A stretch of DNA of 10,395 nucleotides, taken from assembly GCA_964447605.1 (NCBI GenBank), contig CAYUTA010000074.1, forward strand, positions 1 to 10,395. Reading direction: 5' to 3'. Numbering within the stretch: position 1 is the first letter of the stretch; each line of letters starts with the position of its first letter. The position numbers and the translations under genes are program-made. This document shows positions 6,811-10,395 of this stretch, piece after piece. The notes below the pieces were generated by a model, which worked only from the letters and a program-made list of their open reading frames with translations, ran no database searches and was not told the origin of the DNA. The stretch is from CAYUTA01 sp964447605. Lineage in GTDB: Bacteria; Bacillota; Clostridia; Christensenellales; CAG-138.

Positions 6811-6900
6811 TTACGCGTGCTCCTTCCTCTTGTCCACGGCGTCCATAATCCAGTAAACGGCCGCACACACCACAACGATTCCGATCATAACGAAAATCAT
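6811..6900 (-). CDS. 29-residue single-span membrane protein
   Basis: A very short gene that I do not recognise. The ATG at 6900 is preceded by a near-perfect ribosome binding site (AGGAGG at 6914-6909, 8-nt spacing), the best evidence that it is translated. Residues 1-19 (beginning MIFVMIGIVVV) form one hydrophobic membrane segment. The last ten (DAVDKRKEHA) are charged, with a KRK cluster, predicting the N-terminus outside and the C-terminus in the cytoplasm. Size and shape resemble accessory micropeptides such as KdpF or small symporter subunits, but I see no specific match. It is convergent with the symporter and shares its hairpin terminator. A second Shine-Dalgarno sequence lies about 35 nt further upstream. 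Function is unknown; a transporter-associated role is only a guess from position. Confidence 0.7.
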   Translation of the reverse strand: MIFVMIGIVVVCAAVYWIMDAVDKRKEHA

Positions 6901-6941
6901 AACAGCCACCTCCTAAAAGAATCAAGAAGGTCAGAAGTGAT

Positions 6942-6949
6942 TCCTCCTT
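6942..6949 (-). promoter_or_regulatory. Extra Shine-Dalgarno sequence upstream of the micropeptide
   Basis: AAGGAGGA (6949-6942 on the minus strand) precedes the micropeptide's own site but has no ATG, GTG or TTG at normal distance. A CTG at 6934 sits 7 nt away and opens a frame to 6806 that overlaps the micropeptide out of frame. It may be a leader-peptide site, an unused remnant or chance. Confidence 0.35.
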
Positions 6950-7124
6950 GTATACTATTACTTTATGGCATCTGCGCCGCGCTGAGCAATCGCTGCCGGC
7001 CGGTCTTAATATGGCCTTAACGCGGAGGAGCGGTTTCTTTACGCCCGGTTTATGCCGCCGCTCTTTCGCGCGGCCCGTCCGCATCGCGCGCAAAGCGGGG
7101 AACAGCCCTCCGGCTTTTGCACGC

Positions 7125-7160
7125 AAAAAGCGGACGGACGGCGTCAACCCGTCTGCCCGC
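7125..7160 (-). terminator. Rho-independent terminator of the CotH-VTC-DUF4956 cassette
   Basis: On the minus strand GCGGGCAGACGG (7160-7149), loop GTTGACG, CCGTCCGTCCGC (7141-7130) pair at 11 of 12 positions (one G-T pair, one A-C mismatch). TTTTT follows directly (7129-7125). It lies 23 nt after the DUF4956 stop codon. This is a textbook intrinsic terminator and marks the end of the operon. Confidence 0.85.
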
Positions 7161-7183
7161 CAATAAAATGGATCGTCCGGTGA

Positions 7184-7876
7184 TTACGAGAGCAGATCGC
7201 CCTGGTGCGCAACCAGCGTTGCGTCGAACACGCCGGGTACGCGCAAAAACTTATCCACAAAGTCCGTCTCGGTCTCGCGGATACGCAGCTCAATGGTCAG
7301 CTCGATGTTGTCGCGCTGCACGGTTTTCGACTTGATATGCGCCTTGGGCAGTTGCCGGACAAGCCCCTTGATCTGCTGGCTCGCACGGTCGTCAAAATGC
7401 AATATCAGCAGGTATGGCAGCGTGTTGTTGCCCTTGATGGTCGTCACCACCACCATCACCACGCCGATGACCAGCGCGCCGATAATCCCCACGTCCATAA
7501 AGCCCGCGCCCAGCGCGAGGCCCTCGCCCACGGCCCAGAACAGGAACACCGTATCGATGGGGTCCTTGACGGCCGTGCGGAAACGGACGATGGACAGCGC
7601 GCCGACCATGCCCAGCGACAACGTCAGGTTGGAGCTGATGAGCATGATGACCAACGCCGAGACCATCGTGAGCATCACGAGGCTCAAATTAAAAGAGCGC
7701 GAATAGACCACGCCGGTAAACGTCTTTTTGTATATGAAATACAAAAATGCGCCGATGGCCAGCGCGGCCAGCAATGTGATGACCACCTGCAACGGGTTCA
7801 GCGTGCCGGAAAACAGGTCGCTGATATTGAACGCAGTTGCAACCGGGTCGGGTGCCTTCAGGATACTGGGGTTCAT
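7184..7876 (-). CDS. DUF4956 membrane protein
   Basis: A 230-residue protein of the DUF4956 family (PF16316). Three or four membrane spans lie between about 30 and 147. They include the family's signature block SLGMVGALSIVRFRTAVKDP (87-106) and the GEGLALGAG run (117-125). A soluble C-terminal domain (about 152-230) is predicted to be cytoplasmic. No biochemical function is established that I know of. From general knowledge, members often sit next to VTC-domain and CotH genes, as here. The conserved arginines and lysine in the IVRFR...KDP loop could bind an anionic ligand, which is inference. The ATG at 7876 has an excellent AAGGAGGA site (7891-7884, 7-nt spacing). It is the last gene of the cassette, 276 nt after the VTC gene, and is followed by a strong terminator. 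Confidence 0.9.
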   Translation of the reverse strand: MNPSILKAPDPVATAFNISDLFSGTLNPLQVVITLLAALAIGAFLYFIYKKTFTGVVYSRSFNLSLVMLTMVSALVIMLISSNLTLSLGMVGALSIVRFRTAVKDPIDTVFLFWAVGEGLALGAGFMDVGIIGALVIGVVMVVVTTIKGNNTLPYLLILHFDDRASQQIKGLVRQLPKAHIKSKTVQRDNIELTIELRIRETETDFVDKFLRVPGVFDATLVAHQGDLLS

Positions 7877-8152
7877 GAAACGGTCCTCCTTAACGAATTA
7901 AACAAGGGATACGACGGGGCTTTGCCCCGGCTCCCGCCAAAGGGCGGCCGCCCTTTGGCGTCCCATTTGCGGCATAGGATAGATGCGGCCGCACAAAGCC
8001 TTCCCCCGGGAGGAGGGCGGCGCGGCGAAACGCCGCGGCGGATGCGGGGCTTGTACAAGAAAGCCTTTGCGTACAGTCCTCGTCAGCGCCGCCTTTACAA
8101 ACGGTTTTCTCCCGGCCGCCCGCAGAGGATTCCGGGGGAACGCCCTCCGCAG
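7877..8152. repeat. Palindrome-rich repeat island between VTC and DUF4956 genes
   Basis: No gene is visible in these 276 bp. They contain the CGGGGC-TTT-GCCCCG hairpin (7915-7929), the 26-bp palindrome at 7935-7960, a CTTCCCCCGGGAGGAGGGCGG stretch near 8000-8020 and the CGCGGCG-AAA-CGCCGCG hairpin (8021-8037). This order (GGGGCTTTGCCCC, CCAAAGGG palindrome, TTCCCCC block, then a GGATG segment) resembles structured intergenic repeats common in GC-rich Clostridia genomes. It probably represents one or two repeat insertions inside the operon. That family assignment is from memory, not a search. Confidence 0.5.
7935..7960. repeat. Perfect 26-bp palindrome
   Basis: CGCCAAAGGGCGG (7935-7947) is followed directly by its exact reverse complement (7948-7960). 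In RNA it would fold as an 11-bp stem with a GGCC loop. It lies in the transcribed spacer between the VTC and DUF4956 genes, has no T run, and could block or process the mRNA. The nearby hairpin at 7915-7929 strengthens the structure. Confidence 0.8.
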
Positions 8153-8866
8153 TTAAAAATCATATTGCCTGCAAAAAACATATTTGCTCGCCGCGCTGCG
8201 CTGCGCCGCGCCCACCTGCAAGAGCTCCTGAACATACATCGGCAGGCTGACGTTGAACTTGACCTCGAGAATCATGCAGTTTTTCAGCGCCCAGACCGGA
8301 TAGGTCGGCAGCTGCGGGCTGAACAGGTCCGTAAACCGCATGGCCGTGCGCACGTTTTTATCAAACGTAATCCGCACGTCCTCATACGGGAACACATAGG
8401 GCTCCCGGGCATAGTCGACAAGCACCTTCGGCCGGAGCTGCCGCGAGACCAGGGCTCCGTAAAGCTGCGCGGCAAACGGCTCCGGCCGATCGAGCAGGCA
8501 TCGCGGGTGGCCGTGTACGATGGCCTCGCATTCCTTCCCGGTCAGCGAAATGCTGTCCTTTTTGATATACTGCCCTTCCTTATGCTTGCGCTCAAACTTG
8601 ATCGCGTCGTCGGATAGATTATAAATGCGAATGCGGTATTTGTCACGCGATTCCACGCCCGTGGCCTTTTCCCATACCGCCGTATCGAACGGGTCGTCAA
8701 AATACAGGCTGCGGATCAGGTATTCGCCGCCGTTTTGCGCGGCGTGATAATCCTGCTTTAAACACGCCTTGAGGCGCGTGGAAAGCAGGCGGTGCTCGCC
8801 GTCGCTGATAATGTATTTCAGTTCGTGCCGGAACGGCCTCCCGGCAAGGGGTTTTGCGTTTGCCAT
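8153..8866 (-). CDS. VTC-domain (polyphosphate polymerase-like) protein
   Basis: A 237-residue cytosolic protein that is almost entirely one VTC domain (PF09359, triphosphate-tunnel/CYTH fold). In yeast Vtc4 this fold makes polyphosphate from ATP. Tunnel-lining residues expected of the family are visible: K17 in HELKYII, R78 and R80 in YRIRIYN, the KFERKHKEG strand (90-98), R165 in VRITFDK, E201 and K203 in LEVKF, and K228 in SKYVF near the end. The set looks complete, so an active enzyme is plausible. No SPX or membrane domain is fused, unlike yeast VTC. ATG 8866 is preferred: AGAGGG (8877-8872) lies 5 nt upstream, and the frame further up has only a TTG. It begins 16 nt after the CotH-like gene and is surely co-transcribed. 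Bacterial members have little direct evidence; TTM phosphohydrolase activity is the alternative. Confidence 0.9.
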   Translation of the reverse strand: MANAKPLAGRPFRHELKYIISDGEHRLLSTRLKACLKQDYHAAQNGGEYLIRSLYFDDPFDTAVWEKATGVESRDKYRIRIYNLSDDAIKFERKHKEGQYIKKDSISLTGKECEAIVHGHPRCLLDRPEPFAAQLYGALVSRQLRPKVLVDYAREPYVFPYEDVRITFDKNVRTAMRFTDLFSPQLPTYPVWALKNCMILEVKFNVSLPMYVQELLQVGAAQRSAASKYVFCRQYDF

Positions 8867-8882
8867 ACCATCCCTCTTACGC

Positions 8883-10395
8883 TTAAAGCGAACTCCTGCG
8901 CCCAAAGATGCTTGTCATCTCGCTGTCACTGAGCGAAAAATAGCTCTGGACATATTTTAAGCAGTAATCCTGATAATTTCTCGCATAGGCGCGGATGTTG
9001 TCGCAGTGGTCCTGCCACGACTTGTAGCCCATGCCGTTCCACAGGTCCACGTCGTACTTCATCTCGGCGGCGATCTTGTTCTGGCACTCGTCCACGCGGG
9101 CAAGAATCTTCTCCGGCGTATAGACCTCGTTGAGCATGAGGGCCACCTTCTCTAAAAACAACGCGCGAAACGACGCGTTGCTCAGCAGCGCGCGCGAAAG
9201 CTTCGTTGAGGTGCTCCTGCTCGCGCCGTGCCCCTCCGGATGGAAGTAGCGCGTGAAAAAATCGCGCCGGTATCCGCTGGTATACGCGTCCTCGCTCTTA
9301 TCGTTGCGGTTCATGGCCCAGCAGAAGTCATAGAACAGCCAGCGCCACTTGTTGTCCAGCTCCGGCGTGCGCCAGTACTTGATGTTGCCCGTGTCCGTAT
9401 TGCCCACAACGATCTCCGCCGCGCAGTAGGCCGCGAAGTTTTCCACATCCATCAGCGAGCAGATGTAATCGTAGTTGGCCGCGCCGCTGAGATCGTGGCT
9501 GTCGGCCCATTCAACCATCTCGGTATAGTCTTTCCAGCCATAGCCCGCGACAACGCATTTTTCGTTGCCGTTGCCCATCAGGATATCGATGGTGTCCGGG
9601 TTGGAAACGCCGTAGTGCTGGGCAATAAACGTCTTGCTGATCTTCTCGCGCAGGTTATACACGCCCCAGTACCGACCGTTTAAGTATACCACAAGCTGGC
9701 GGTATGCCTGCACATAAATTTGTGACTCCGGGCTCAGGCCAAGGTCATGGTCGCCAAGCAGGCTGGTGATCACGATATCGCGGATGCGGCTGTTGGTCGC
9801 GTCCTGCGCGCTTGGCCGCAGCACAATGGACTTATATTCCGTAAACGGGCGGTTCTCAAAAAACGCGTGCTCAAACATGGAGCCGCCGTAACCCGGGCGC
9901 GCCACCAGCGCAAGCCCCTTCTGCTCCTTATTGCGCGAGAATGCGCCAAAGATGCGGATGATGCCGTCGCCGGAATATTCGCCGACCCCGTCCTCGCCGA
10001 TCAGGTCAAAGTGCATGGGCCGCTCCCACTGCTGCCAGAAGTTGGACCTGATGGCATAGTCGGCGTTCATGCCCGCCGCCAGCGTATAGGATGCCTCGTC
10101 CTCATCCGGCGCGATTTCGCCCACCTTGCTGCCCACGACATAGATGCCCTTCTCCGGGTCCCAGAGGTTCTCCGGGTTGGTGGAGACGCTCACCACGGCC
10201 ATCTCAATTCTGTGGTCCTGCACGGTGTCCGCGCCGGAACTGATGATATAGCTTTCCGTGGCCGTGTCGCTGCCAAACAGCCCGGTGGCAAACGCGCGCA
10301 CGCGCAGCACCGTGGTTTGGGATATCTGAATGCTGCCCGCCACCTTATTGGAGTTTTCGGTCGGCACGCTGCCGTCGGTGGTATAGGTGGCCGTG
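8883..10395 (-). CDS. CotH-family kinase-like protein, 5' end outside the window
   Basis: At least 503 residues are visible; the frame stays open to the right edge, so the GTG at 10367 is probably internal. The first 45 or so residues (YTTDGSVPT..., TTVLRVRAFATG, ESYI) form a chitobiase/beta-hexosaminidase C-terminal-type domain (PF13290), a beta-sandwich common on surface proteins. The CotH domain (PF08757) follows, about 9950-9020: YKSIVLRPSAQD (9836-9801), VVYLNGRYWGVYNLREKIS (9692-9636), NTDTGNIKYW (9401-9372) and WRWLFYDFCW (9344-9315). The Asp of NTD and the Asp of YDF are 22 residues apart, like the two metal-binding Asp of B. subtilis CotH, a coat-protein kinase. Where many relatives have DxDW, this protein has DFCW. 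Substrates are unknown; a secreted, surface or coat protein target is likely. A signal peptide would lie beyond the window. Confidence 0.9.
   Translation of the reverse strand, partial: TATYTTDGSVPTENSNKVAGSIQISQTTVLRVRAFATGLFGSDTATESYIISSGADTVQDHRIEMAVVSVSTNPENLWDPEKGIYVVGSKVGEIAPDEDEASYTLAAGMNADYAIRSNFWQQWERPMHFDLIGEDGVGEYSGDGIIRIFGAFSRNKEQKGLALVARPGYGGSMFEHAFFENRPFTEYKSIVLRPSAQDATNSRIRDIVITSLLGDHDLGLSPESQIYVQAYRQLVVYLNGRYWGVYNLREKISKTFIAQHYGVSNPDTIDILMGNGNEKCVVAGYGWKDYTEMVEWADSHDLSGAANYDYICSLMDVENFAAYCAAEIVVGNTDTGNIKYWRTPELDNKWRWLFYDFCWAMNRNDKSEDAYTSGYRRDFFTRYFHPEGHGASRSTSTKLSRALLSNASFRALFLEKVALMLNEVYTPEKILARVDECQNKIAAEMKYDVDLWNGMGYKSWQDHCDNIRAYARNYQDYCLKYVQSYFSLSDSEMTSIFGRRSSL

Noticed and set aside
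7251..7259. Perfect DnaA box TTATCCACA inside the DUF4956 gene
   Set aside because: It is a single isolated box that encodes conserved-looking residues (VDK), so codon constraint explains it. I mention it only as context for the intergenic cluster.
7205..8617. Long plus-strand frame opposite DUF4956 and VTC (470 codons)
   Set aside because: It spans two real minus-strand genes and the repeat island, and has charged low-information content. The minus frames are recognisable families.

Overview
The window looks like a GC-rich, Gram-positive, Clostridia-type chromosome, possibly spore-forming. The grounds are strong AGGAGG-type ribosome binding sites, a CwlD-like amidase of the kind that remodels spore cortex, a clostridial-style CotH/VTC/DUF4956 cassette, and third codon positions dominated by G and C. 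I see no rRNA, tRNA, CRISPR array, transposase, integrase or phage gene. The species cannot be fixed from this sequence.

Layout. 1-348 is a gene-poor leader ending in a sigma-A-like promoter whose -10 box lies 7 nt before the first ATG. 349-3644 (+) is a tight three-gene operon: a flippase-like (LPG-synthase TM) membrane protein, a COG1092-type SAM methyltransferase overlapping it by 14 nt, and, 4 nt later, a RluA-family pseudouridine synthase that carries two complete catalytic domains in one chain. 3645-3983 is a hairpin-rich spacer. 3984-4670 (-) is the CwlD-like amidase. 4671-5213 is a divergent intergenic region with a cluster of DnaA-box-like sequences and two inverted repeats before a candidate promoter. 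5214-6668 (+) is a sodium:solute symporter, closed by a 13-bp perfect hairpin. 6811-6900 (-) is a 29-residue single-span membrane protein with a near-perfect Shine-Dalgarno sequence. 7184-10395 (-) is a cassette read right to left: a CotH-family kinase-like protein (5' end beyond the window) with a chitobiase/hexosaminidase C-terminal-type domain, a stand-alone VTC (polyphosphate polymerase/TTM) protein, and a DUF4956 membrane protein. A good rho-independent terminator follows at 7125-7160. A palindrome-rich island of 276 bp separates the VTC and DUF4956 genes.

How the genes work together. The methyltransferase and pseudouridine synthase are probably co-translated RNA-modification enzymes, and the flippase-like protein shares their transcript for no obvious reason. 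The CotH/VTC/DUF4956 trio is the most system-like element: a cytosolic triphosphate-using polymerase fold, a membrane protein with a cytoplasmic tail, and a probable surface or coat-associated kinase. A role in polyphosphate or another phosphate-rich surface product is an inference, not something the sequence proves.
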